The notes under the pieces: model-generated
Databases searched by the model: none
What the model was told of the DNA's origin: nothing
What the model saw: only the letters and a program-made list of their open reading frames with translations
Shown: one piece after another, positions 52,388 through 64,000 of the stretch
Position numbering within the stretch: the first letter of the stretch is position 1
Layout of the letters: the number at the start of each line of letters is the position of its first letter
Assembly (NCBI RefSeq): GCF_003073045.1
Contig: NC_037594.1
Span: forward strand, 29,252,737-29,316,736
Origin: Pomacea canaliculata
Taxonomy: Eukaryota; Mollusca; Gastropoda; Architaenioglossa; Ampullariidae
DNA: 64,000 nt
Direction of reading: 5' to 3'
Translations under genes and position numbers: made by a program

Positions 52388-54301
52388 AGCACAAATTTAC
52401 ATGATGTAAGATGCCTTGATAAGTACTGAGGAACATTTAATGACTCAAATTCTTACAAAGTTTTTGTAATGGATTTTTTCTAGTCTTGGAGTCAATTCAA
52501 ATTATGCATTTAATTTTTGTTTAAATGATTTGGCTTTATTTTAACATTTTAAACTGTTCACTATTTCTTGATTTTGCATTTATATTTAATATGTATCAGG
52601 GATAGGTTTTGGGATGCTCGTGGTCATTTTGAGATCTCTAAATGCAAACGTTTGAAAGACAAACATGCTTATTAAAATCAGAAATAGTGTACCCTGTGCT
52701 GTGTATTTAGTTCACTTGTTCATTGTACTGAGTGGTTGTATGGTGCATATATATGTATACTGATGTCCACAATATTTTATAGCCTGTATTCATGTTTTTA
52801 ATAATTTATATGAAAATGGTAGGATACTCATAAAAAGTTAAGAGCCAATTTTAATTTTGGGGTACATTTCTCATGATTGTGCAAGTCATGGGTTGCACAA
52901 ACACTGTTCACTAGTTGTCTAGTAGGATGGGACACTGGAGAAAATTGGGCTAAAGCGAATATGTCCTCAAGAAGACATTTAACAATAGTCAACTGTGGCC
53001 ATGCTCTGGGATGGTGGCATACCTAGCAGAGAGGTGTATCAAGGGGATGGAGGTGTCATTTTGCCTTTCAATTAATTTTTGAACTATTTTAGACAACAGC
53101 AGCGCTGAACAACACTGGATGGCTTCAAATGGTGGACCTCTGTCCATACATCCTTGTCTTAGCTAGTGGAACTAGAAGAACCCTAGTTTATTAATGCTCC
53201 CTACACACCAAATGTGTCAGTACTGGCAGAGACAGAACAGAAACCTATAGAACTGATGATCAAGGAGAGGACAGTCAACTAATACCACAGGATGCAGGGT
53301 CTCTCATCAGAACAACCAGTCCAACTTTCACTCATAGCACCGCACAGACTGAAAAGGTCACACTGGAATGGCTCCTCTCTGAATAAAATACTTAAAACAT
53401 AGCTGTTGGGTGTTAAACCTTTAATATGGCAGCCTCTATCTTCTGCTGCAGCTTCTCCCACAGTCCAGCAAAATTTCAGTTTCTGAGGCTGACTGGTGTA
53501 GAATACATGCTAAAGCAGTAAGGCTGGTAAACAACATAAATACTTGGCAATATGAAGGCAACATAAATATATAGTTTTTAGCCTATTAATGCTAATTATA
53601 CAGCTTACAACAATGCACCCTTATTAATTCCACAACAAACTCTCAGTGCAGTTAGTATTAAACTTATCTAAAGTCTGTTTTTAAGAAGTTCAATTATGCT
53701 CTTTGTCATCAGTCCTACATAAATGAATAATAAAATGTTTCCGATGCTAAAAGTCCAAAGACCAGTTTAATGGAGCTTGAATTGTCTGCTGCTACAAAGA
53801 ACTTTCATGACCATGCAGGATTTATTTCAAACCTCTTTTAATTGTTATTTCTTGATCAACACTACATACAACCACAGATGGTGACACATCTCAAGCTTTG
53901 TGAAGAGGATTGGTGTTTTACGCTGAATCAGCAACGAAGGCTATATCATGGCATGTCAAGCTTTGTAAAGACTAGAGACAAATTGATTTTCTTTAAAACA
54001 CAATAGGTAAAATTTCTTTGTACCACAGTGCTAATGTGCATGAGATATGCATGTAAGAAATAAATGCTTTAATATGTCTATTTTACTATGAGAACCATTA
54101 AAAAGGTTGACTTCACTCAAGTTTAATCTTGATACATAAATGGCATCAGGTTAAGATGTCCCCACTGTCATTATACATCATTTGAATGAGAGCATTTCTA
54201 GGTAGACAGCATTTCAATTTCATGTATTTAGTTTGCTTAGTGTGTAAAAATGACTAGGATTCCTGAATGAATCCAGACCTGATTAGCACAAAGTTTATGT
54301 C

Positions 54302-57300
54302 CTAATAATCGTCAGGTTCAGGTGGAGCATTAAGGTAAGGTACAGATGTAAATAAAGCAGAGCAAGAGGTGTTGAAGCTGCAAGGAGAGTACTCCAGTTC
54401 TAGAACAAAGAGGAAATTGTCGCCTGGTATTGCCATGGTTGGAGCTGGTACATAAAGTGTTACCTGAGGTCCTTTCTGAGGCCAGTAGCGACCTACATTG
54501 AAGTCATTTATGAAGGCCTGGCCCTGTCAGACAAACCAAGCAACCATTTTGGACTGTGAGCGCAAATGGAATTTTTGCTAGGTGTGGCACTGACAAACAT
54601 TACAAAATTTTAAAGCCCATTTTTGCTGCAATATCAAAAAAAAAAAACCTTTATCAATAAAACTTACTTTGCTTTTTAAAAAAAAAAACCCAAATCACTC
54701 GTAGTTTGCTAGTTTTGGAACAAACGTTAAGACAAAAAGATATAAATGACCATGATTACCTTGACCCATGGCCTCATGTCAAGGTTTGTATCTCGGGGTT
54801 GATCTGCTGTATTAGGAATGTTGATTTTTCCCTTGTATATAGATGGAGTTTCAAGAGTACCAGAAATTGAAACTTCAGGAGCAAATCTAATCCAAACACA
54901 ATTCACCAGAATAAAGCATCTGTTTATAGATCTAATCTTGCATGCTCACAATTGCAGTAGGAATGCATTGTGATAAAACTGAAAAACAAATCATAATGTT
55001 TTAATGTATGTAATGCCATGTCAAGTTTGCCAGTGGTCCCTATGGTTCCAACAAATTCACCCTTACTGAAAGTAAAACAAAGAAAAAGCCTTCAAGCTCA
55101 TAAAACTGCTTTAAAGCAGAAATCTTTCTTAATTATTCAGATATTTAAGTACCACATAAGTACTACTTAAGTAACTGCATTAGCTATTACAAACTTAATA
55201 GGATTCAGATTAATATGCAATGATGCTTGTGTTTTAAATAACCCACCTGTTAGACCTCTCCACTTTCTGTATGTATTCCAAATGTATTGGGTATATCTCC
55301 CACCCTGACAAAAGATGGCCATCAAGTGTCACATTATAGATGATCCCCTGTTAGACAGAGATGTACAGACTGAAAAATGGGTAGATAGTGTGCTGCTGAA
55401 CATGCACGATAATGAGCTTCTAGGGAGACTAAAAAATTGATGATGGTAAGTATAAGTAAAATATTTCAACATCCTACTCTTTACTCGAAACACACAGACA
55501 GAGAGACAGTAAGATACACGGTACTTGTTCAGATTACTTTGCTCATGAAGTTCATTGCCACGCCGTAGCCCACACGTCCCTGATTCTCCACAAATATGTC
55601 CAGATACTGTCCTGCCAACCCCATCACCTTCACCTGAATGATTTCATCTCTATACAACATGCCCATCGGTTTCTGTAAGAAAAGAAAACTGTGTAGAAAT
55701 CAATGGTATGAATCCTACCCAAAAGAAGAACTTCAAAACTGTAAATAAAATCTCATTCTCTGCTGGAAAATACTGAAGGATTAACATGATTGCCCAAGGT
55801 TTTATCTCTGCAACCATAATAAAAGCAATTACACAAATAAGATAAGGATCCAATTAACTCAACATTCTTCATGTATGCTTCCAAATATAGTATTTGACCA
55901 AAATATACTCAACAAAACAATCTTTATCATGGCTATGAATGCATTCATCATCATAACTTTCAGGTGGGTTTATCACAGCTGGAACACCCAACTAAAAATT
56001 GTAAGGTTAAAAAAATAAAAGTTACAATAAATGACTAGGAAGATTTACTCTTTACCATAAAGCATTGATTGTAATATGTGATTAAGCATCTAGACAGGAA
56101 ATAAATAGACAGGAAATAAATAAACAGTCATGAGGAAACGAAAGGCTACAAATCAGCACCAAATTACTTGAGAAGCCAATAATCACTGTTTTGCAGTATT
56201 GCATACATGCAGTCCTCAGCATTTTCTGTGGTGACTGATACCAAAATGAGAATTTCCATCACATTAATTCTATCCAAATTTCAAAAAAGCGCCAAAGGCT
56301 GCTGTTTAGTAAATTTCTTCACAAGCTTTCTTATCTCAATCTTTTCTTTCCTGCTGTGCCATGGATTTTGCTGATGATGTTTGCACTTACGTGTGTCAAA
56401 CAGAAAGACATCACAAGGGAAACCGAGTGTGTGGGTGTGTGAGGGCTGGTTTTAGAGTTATAAAGTGAAGTGAAGCGAGTTTGGTGTCATGTAATTTTTT
56501 CCGATGATTATTATGAATACAAAGCACACAGAATCCTAAACTTCATACTACAATTCTGCATATGACATTGGAAAATACTTCAAATGTTGTCATGCATGAG
56601 TACATGTCCACCTGCTAATGCGCACGCATACATGCAAATATATCCTATTGATGAATCATATTTGCAAATAAAGTTGAACATTTTAATATAAATTCAATGG
56701 AATTCGCTTATTCTATATGTAATGTTTGTACACTAGGAAGGAGTTTTAATAATTAAAAGGAGTCCAGAGACAGCAAAGTCCACAATGAGTTTCACTTCAA
56801 ACAAGCATATCAGGATGGAAGGAATTATAAAAAGTTTTTGTTAACCAAGACTTGAAAATTCACAGCTGTGCAAGAAAATGGATCTTTGTAGGGGTAGGGG
56901 TGGGTAGAAGGTATATATGTATGCATGTAAGTTTCAGCAAGTGAAAACTTCTTTGATGAGAAAACATTTCTGGAAGAATTAATACAAGAAATTTATGACA
57001 TACACTGACATTAGTGAACTACTAGACAAACAATATTCAGTAATTATGAAAGATTTAACCTAATACATGAAAACTAGAAGGAAGAAAATATCACAGCATT
57101 TTGAAAACAAAAAGTACCTGATTCACCATAACATAACCTCGGTCCCGCACACCTTTTGTGAACAGCTCTCCATCAGCTATATTAGTCTCCAGCTTATGCC
57201 GATATAAGATGTACCCATAGTACTACAACAGATAAACAATAAAGATTCTTAAACTGTGTTTTACAACATGAATATAAGTATTTCATAAATAATTAGAATT

Positions 57301-60300
57301 CCAGGTCTTGTTTTACACCCTCGGTAACATTCCTTTTGCAGCCCTGTGCTCCTCGTAGAGTAACAAGGACTAAACTAAAAAATCACTCCTTTTAGCACAC
57401 AGCAAAAGGATGTATGAATATATCTAAAACATCTATCTCTGAAATAAACTGAAATCTGTGCAACCCTAATTCAATCCTTAGATATAAATCCATTTAACAT
57501 TCCAAGAACACATTTATATGTATATATAAATGCAGTGTAAGGAAATGGCACTATTTAGTAAGGTACTGTTAAAATGCAGCTGTTAAACGGAAGACTCTGA
57601 TCAAAAGCTACATGAAACACTTTTCTTGAATGGGTATGCACTGTAGCCCTATGGTCAAGGAGCTTGACTTTCAACGAGTTAAAAATTACCTGATTTTTCA
57701 GCCAATAAGGCAAGAAATGTAACACCCAGAAATTATTCTAGTAATGAAAGCTTGCTTGACTCACATGTTTGATCTTTTCATCCTCCATAGCCAAGGGATA
57801 TGTTGAGAATATGGGCCCTTCAGGACAAAGTGTAGACAAGGCATCTTGCACAGTGGACACCTGTCAACAAGAGAGAAGGCATCTAATCAAATTTACCCAA
57901 TCACCCACACACACTCCCTCCCCACATTCACATGACACAATCACAACCTCTATCACCTCAAATTTTATATTTATTCTCAGCTTTATTGTAATATTCTCTC
58001 ATAAGCGTGATAAAGTATGCAAGTTAAGGAAATGTAATCAAATAACTAATGTTTTCAGAGCATATTGCCAGTTCTGAATATCATCTCAGTCAACATTTTC
58101 TTCTTGTTCTGCATTTAGAAATTATTAAGATGGGGTCATATTAAGCCATTATTTAGTAACTGTAACAAGAGGCATCAATAATGATAAAACTTACAAACAT
58201 CATCTCTGTTTGACCGTAGCTGGCTTTCAGGGTGTCAGGAGGAACGGGATAAGGTGGCAACTCCAGATACTAGAAAGAATATTTAAAGTTGGTTTGTTCA
58301 CAATTGATCATGATAAAAAAGCACAACCACACAGGACTGAAACCCTAAAAGAAAAAATATTTGCTACTTAAGCCCACCTTTGGCCATTCAGTGTATCAAT
58401 TTACTATCAAAAACCAATCTTGACAAGTAAGATTTTAATTAGTACAAAACATTAAAATAACTGCTTAGTAAGATGAAACAAGCACTCAAATAAATGCATA
58501 AGAAAAGCAGATGTAAGTTTTACAAAGAAGCCATGGCCATATGCTGACTCTGCTACCTTTGATACAATGTCTCTTATGGCATAGTACTTTGGAGAAACAT
58601 CGCCTGATTCATTAAGCGGGGCATCGTAGTCATGACTTGTGGTGGCAGCCATATACGGTGGGTCATCACCCCCACCTGAGATGCCAAAGTTTGTACCTCC
58701 CTCAAACATATACCTGTCAAGTTGAAAATGTGTGAGAAAATACCAATAAGACTGACCAAAGTGCCATTTTCCCCCTTACCTGTATTTTAATAAACACTTT
58801 GTAATATGCAGAAGGGTTCCACTACCTGCTTTCCATGGCCTGATTGTGGGAATAGAAAATATGACAACCGAAATAAGCTTTGGAGAATGCAAAGAGAATT
58901 TCATGCAGAAATCAAAAAGTTTCCATCAGAAATCACATGCTTGGTTTGCTACCTTAGACACAATGTCTCTAACTGCATAGAATTTTGGAGTGACATCGCC
59001 TGACTCATTGAGTGGGGCATCGTAGTCACGACTGGTTACAGAGGTCATGTATGGTGGTTCATCACCCCCATTCCAGAAGCCAAAGTTTGTACCTCCCTCA
59101 AATAAAAACCTGTCAGTTGAGAAAATTTTTGTTTTCAGAGAATTACTAGTGAACCTGAGATACTGTCGGAATTTTGAATAATATTATTCACTTTATTTTA
59201 ATCTAAAGAGAGATTTTAAACAATTTTAATTAGTTTCCTGTGGGCAAGAATAATGAAAGTTGTATAATCACAGCTTTTTGCATGTGATACTGGCATGAAA
59301 TATGGTTAGTGCTTGCTTCTATCAATGTTCAGTTAATACTGTAAAAACTGCATTCATAAAATTATTGTATAACAGCCAAAGCCATCTCCATAAGCTTTCA
59401 TGCACATGCACATGCACACTACAGAATTTCCATAATTATAAAAGTTGCCCAGATGTCAAAATGCATTTTCTAAAAATATATCCACTAGACAAGACATTTA
59501 CTTTAACCAGTACTGTAATAAGCTACTTACAGGTTTACATTAGCACCATAAGCTAATATCAGGTCTAATGACTTGGCCACTGCTGTTTCACTTTGCACTG
59601 AATGTGGATGACCCCAGTGATCAAGCCAGCCAGTGTAGAATTCTGAGTTTACCTGCACCCAGATTGGCAAGGTCTCATGTACACTAATGTAGAAGATATT
59701 TATCCTGCTAAAATAAAGAAAATACCTAAAAGGGTGGAAATAAAAAAATAATTTAAAGAAAGACAAGACAAGTAGGGTTAGAGTTGAATCCTGTTGGATT
59801 ACATTAACCTTATGTATGTATGTCCTTTGCCTAACTTAAAAGAGTCAAGTCAGGGGGTGGGGGAAATGAGTTCAGTCAACTCAAAATACTTTTAACATAT
59901 TTTCAGATGTATTCTTAAGATATTGTTGTATTAGCAGTAGAGGTTGATGTTCAATGGGGTGGGGAGGGAAGCAGGTCCAGGTTAGAAATGAGAATGCAGC
60001 TATTAAAACTGTAAAACTGAAGGTTAGAAACTTATTTACCAGAGGTCCTTTTGGCTCATAGTCCCTCTGTGCCTTAAATGCAGCTGCTGGATCATCTGTA
60101 ATATTCCAGATTTTTAAACTGGGTCAGAATTTTGTAAATAAATTTACAGCATCCTATTGCACAGAACAGTGATATAGCAATATAAAATATATGTTTCAAT
60201 AGCTTATACTTTTCTGAGTTATCTGGAAATACTTCTCTGCCTGTGCTCTTAAATTTAAAGTATCTTAACTAAAATGCACTTTATAGATGCCATCTAATTT

Positions 60301-63300
60301 ACTTGCTTTAAGTGGTTGAAAATATGTTACAAGGATTGTCCTATCTACTTATTAGAAGTGTTTAGAACTCAAACTATAACACTTGGCAGCAAAACTTATA
60401 AAACAAGCTTTTCAAAAAATTTATTAAACAGCCTAGCGAGATAAAAACTTTTTTTTCAAAAGGATCATACTGCAAAACTGAAGGATTATGAAGCTATAAT
60501 ACACAGATTGTCAGATTCCAGAATGTGAAATGAAGTTCCTAATGGCTTTTTTTTTTATTTTAAAGATCAAATATTTATTGATCCAAGAGGGCCATAAAGA
60601 TGAACTGCAAATGTTGTCTTGAAATTATATCTGTTAAATGATACCTGGTCAACTGAAGACGTAAATTCTATCTTTACTAATCTTTTGATGATGATTCTAA
60701 AAGCTTAACTAAAATGAAAGTTGTCCCAAACACCAAAGTTGCCGTAAATACTCACATGTGACACCAAAATCAACTGTGGCATAGGACTCATTTATTACAC
60801 CACATCTTAGGTAGGAATCAGTATTGCCGTCTGTAGTATACACAACAACATTTTCTCCCAGCACAAAACGAACTTTCTTGTACAAGAAACGCAGATAGTC
60901 ATAGTCACATGCAAAGTAGCTGCCATATTCATTTTCAATCTGAAACACATGGAGCTTTTTCGATGAATCTCTTAAAATGAAAAAAGGAAAAAGGAATATT
61001 TTTGTCTGAAATGATGGTTCTCACTGTTTTCTTCCTATATATTCTCTTCTCCATGTAAACTTGCTCCAAAATAGAACTTAAAAATAAAAATCCTGGAAAT
61101 TACACAAAAAACTCTCAAATATTATGTCTCATCATTCCTTTTTGTCTATAAGTGAAAAGTCTGTAAGTATTCTTTGTACATGTTTGTATGACAAATATTT
61201 TGACTAAATATTCAGGGGAAACAAATTAATGAACATCCTTACATTGTGCATAAAGAAAAAAATTTAATGTAAAACCATCATGCATAAAGAACATTGTCCA
61301 CACAAACATTTCTGAACTTGGTCTGTTCATGGTACAGACAGACTTAATGTCAATAAAGGGACTACCATAGTAGTTGTGAGGATACTATTGCTAATATTTA
61401 CTGTCTTGCTAACAAGGACAACTAAGGTAAATTGCTACTGTCAAAAATCTTAATCCTTTAATAGATAATGTTCAAGAGATCCACCATTAGTATTGGCTGA
61501 AGACAGTCTGCTTTATATATGTTACAAAGAGATTTTTTTTACATAAATTTAAAATAATACAAGTTCATTTTAATTTACTACATACAAACCACTTAAAGTT
61601 GGTAATTTGAATATCTTATTTAAAACACTCATGTGAAAATGTACACATACCTGTACCATAACAATAGGACCACCATTTTCATACAAGTAGGGCTGGATAG
61701 TTGTCAGAAGAACAGAGTACCATTTGTCAACACGAGCAAGGTAAACTGAAATTACAAAATCTTTCCAAATGACTCAAGCACATAAAAACTTAATTCACAT
61801 AAATAAAGGTATTACAATATTTGGAAATTTAGAGAATTCTGGTATTTTGCGTTAGCACTAAAATTTTTATAAAATAATAATGAGAAACTATTACAACAAA
61901 AGATAATGAGAAATTCTTCAATAATAGCTAATTAAATCCTGATAAACTCCAAACAAAAAACATGAAATATTGAAAGTAAAACAGCCCTTACTTGGGTCTG
62001 ATGTTCGCACAATCATATCTTTATTGAAAGTAAGCAGCCATGCTGGAAGTCCTCCCTAACAGATAAAATCATATCAGCAATCTCTGCATCTCATATCCCC
62101 AAGTTTATCGTTTAATCTTTTCCAACAGCTATAAAACTAAAAACAACTATAAAACTGACAAATCTTTAAGTGAAAAATTGTACTAAAGGGACACATGTAT
62201 ATATACATGCATGCACACACACATACAAAATAAAATGAATGGTAAATTAAGAGTTATTTCATATTGTTTTCAAAATCTAAATGGTTTATAAATAAAAAGA
62301 GAGTTGTATCATTTGTTAATTCGGCATCATTAACTGGCTTCACATCATTTTGGTTTCCACTAGATTTTTGCTTCTGATGCTTCCATTAATTATGCACAGT
62401 CTCATGCTTCAGTAAAACACACACATATATGTATCCTACAATATTGGATTAATAATATTACATATTGTAAACGTACAAACTCCACTTCTGCACATATGTA
62501 TGGTCCAAGTCGCAATAACACAAGCAGTCCAGCCTCATGGGCAAGGGAGAGAAATTTTGGAAGATCAACAATGCCAGTGAAAGTGTAATTATCAGGCACA
62601 ACTTCATGCATGTTCCATGGGACATATCTATCAACATAAAACATCTCATTTTTTTATTACAGCATTACAACTTAAATTTCTCAAAGCTAGTTAAAGTTAA
62701 AAAAATATTTTAATCCAATCCATAATATGTATAAAAATATTACCTCATTAATCTTTCAGGGGTGTCTGATAATATAGTAGTAGTAACAATAAATGTATTT
62801 ATATAGCTTTTGGATGTTGTGTTTTCTCATAAGCTCTTCTATCTTTTACTTTCAATAGAGTATTTTATAAATTACATGATATTCAACACATGAATTTACT
62901 CATGTACTTTAATGTAACTAAGTGTTCTGAGAATGTTTAAGGTAGACTATAAAGGCTAAGCTATGATGTTTGGTAGATTAGGTTTAGATTTTGGTGGATT
63001 AAAAGCAGTTTTGACTTATGATATTTAAAAGTTACTATAAATTATCAGAATATAAGCCCACTGTAAGTTGAAAAGTATTGATCTATACCGTCGGGGTGTC
63101 AATGCATTAATATATGAGTCCAAATGCTCATTAGGCAAATCCATAGACTTTTGTGACATGGATTTGACTTTTTGCTAATCTAAGCCTAATGTGTGAAAAA
63201 GTTGTATAGTCTATAACATCTTTAATATGTCTGGGTATCATGATCTTTATAAAAATCTGACTGGTGATGAGTGTAGGCCTTTATCTCAAGAATGGAAGGT

Positions 63301-63922
63301 GCATGCACATTCACTCAGATTTGGGAAAATTGTATAGATATATCCAGTCATCAGGAAAAAGCCATTTGCATTCTGCTAAATCTTAAAAAAAAAACATTTT
63401 TAATGAAGTTATGGGATGAAGTATAGGAAAATTTTCATCTTGACTGCCATGGATCAGAGTGGAAGAACATACGTTTGTACAGCGTTTATTCCTGCTGCCC
63501 TCATTTTCAGAAATCTGTCTTTCCAGTAATAAGGATGCACTCGGAAATAGTGAATGCTTCCGGACACGTAACGGAACGGCTTCCCATCCTTTAGGAATGT
63601 CGAATTATTGTAGTCAATGGTGAAAGTATTGCCAACCTGTAATTAATAGTCATTAATTAATGCTCAATTGTGTGGTCAGATAATCACAAGTGCTTATTTT
63701 CTCCACTTTTACGTTCAGTATTCAATACCACTTTGAAAGGTCATTATCTTTACATTTAAATTTTGACATGATCTTTTCCTAAAAAAAATACCTAATATAA
63801 GACTTAATATAAATCTATGCGGCAATGGTGTATGTCATGCAGTACAGACGAAAAAATCTTACAACTGAGACGGCCAAAAACAATGGAAGGTAAGCGATGA
63901 ACCCATGTAGTGTAACAGCCAT
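54302..63922 (-). CDS. GLB1: Lysosomal-type beta-galactosidase (GH35, GLB1/GLB1L), complete
   Basis: Removes terminal beta-linked galactose from gangliosides and glycans. Sixteen exons plus one duplicate: 63863-63922, 63473-63636, 62477-62627, 61992-62055, 61651-61745, 60756-60939, 60040-60095, 59531-59652, then 58953-59109 or 58557-58713, 58195-58269, 57765-57860, 57118-57222, 55538-55672, 55247-55347, 54760-54886 and 54302-54523. With one duplicate used, the sum is 1914 nt, a 637-residue protein (human GLB1 677, GLB1L 654). Exon 1 is a signal peptide ([19 protein letters not shown]). Catalysis: acid/base Glu in [12 protein letters not shown], nucleophile Glu in [13 protein letters not shown]. 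The C-terminal part has [22 protein letters not shown] and LELEYSPC. Oddity: the usual RPGPYICAEWE reads [11 protein letters not shown] here. The tail ends soon after the last beta-domain, as in GLB1L. Which vertebrate paralogue is closer is open. Confidence 0.93.
57338..57380 (+). repeat. Minimal RTE 3'-end fragment
   Basis: CAGCCCTGTGCTCCTCGTAG and AACAAGGACTAAACTA match the 3' terminus of the RTE copies at 39985 and 51456. About 40 bases are present, in an intron of the beta-galactosidase gene. Confidence 0.6.
58557..58713 (-). other. Beta-galactosidase alternative exon, copy B
   Basis: A 157-nt exon with the same phases, acceptor (gacag) and donor (AAG|gtagca) as copy A. It encodes [20 protein letters not shown] through [11 protein letters not shown] to DIVSK. 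It has Tyr at the human Tyr306 position but replaces FWNG with ISGG. It is 39/52 identical to copy A at the protein level and fully open. Confidence 0.9.
58953..59109 (-). other. Beta-galactosidase alternative exon, copy A
   Basis: A 157-nt exon with acceptor gacag and donor AAG|gtagca. It encodes [20 protein letters not shown] through [11 protein letters not shown] to DIVSK. Entry is after two codon bases and exit is at phase 0. It keeps the FWNG segment like human GLB1 (YWNG), but has Phe where human has Tyr306 by my hand alignment. Confidence 0.9.
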
Positions 63923-64000
63923 ATTGTGGTTCAATTTTTTTTTTATAAATTTCGTTTGGCAACAATTGATTACATTGTGATAACCTTAGACCGCCAAGTC

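Larger units (their letters stand above)
51098..54301. other. Sepiapterin reductase 3' flank and convergent intergenic DNA
   Basis: Holds a probable long 3' UTR of SPR (AATAAA at 52382-52387), an RTE tail at 51456-51680 and a 73-bp tandem duplication. The beta-galactosidase gene converges on it from the right; on the minus strand an AATAAA at 53821-53826 is a candidate end for that transcript. I see no further gene. Confidence 0.5.

Overview
This is animal nuclear DNA: AT-rich, with spliced genes using GT-AG introns and several non-LTR retrotransposon and DNA-transposon copies. The protein families and the RTE-type LINEs fit a lophotrochozoan, most likely a gastropod mollusc; that assignment is an inference from gene style, not from a marker gene.
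Layout. 2.6-5.7 kb (+): a two-exon class A neuropeptide receptor. 8.65-14.21 kb: a 5.56-kb element with terminal inverted repeats, bordered by TTT on both sides, whose ends are arrays of AACGTT-type palindromes and whose minus strand carries a decayed multi-exon DUF4806 gene. 19.7-21.3 kb (-): the C2orf69 homologue, head-to-head with MMADHC (22.0-25.9 kb, +) across a 0.7-kb shared promoter region. 29.4-33.8 kb (-): a serine-rich, KEN-box protein that most resembles tastin (TROAP). 39.6-47.1 kb (+): the last five exons of a CEP76 homologue with no upstream exons in the window; its introns hold two RTE LINEs (one with a long open frame and a 9-bp target duplication) and a hAT-type MITE with an 8-bp duplication. 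49.3-51.1 kb (+): sepiapterin reductase, three exons. 54.3-63.9 kb (-): a complete lysosomal-type beta-galactosidase (GLB1/GLB1L).
The most interesting signal is in the beta-galactosidase. The exon after the nucleophile exon is present twice in tandem (58953-59109 and 58557-58713). Both copies are 157 nt long, have the same phases and good splice sites, and differ at 13 of 52 residues. Using either copy alone keeps the frame; using both breaks it. This is the signature of mutually exclusive exons, and I know of no described case in GLB1.
The genes do not form a pathway, but C2orf69, MMADHC and sepiapterin reductase are all conserved metabolic or mitochondrial housekeeping genes, while CEP76 and the tastin-like gene are cell-division or centrosome genes lying back to back around a CpG-rich region with CRE and E2F-like sites. 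Several otherwise conserved exons contain single-base gains or losses relative to their families (MMADHC, the tastin-like gene, CEP76), which suggests indel errors in the assembly as much as real mutations.
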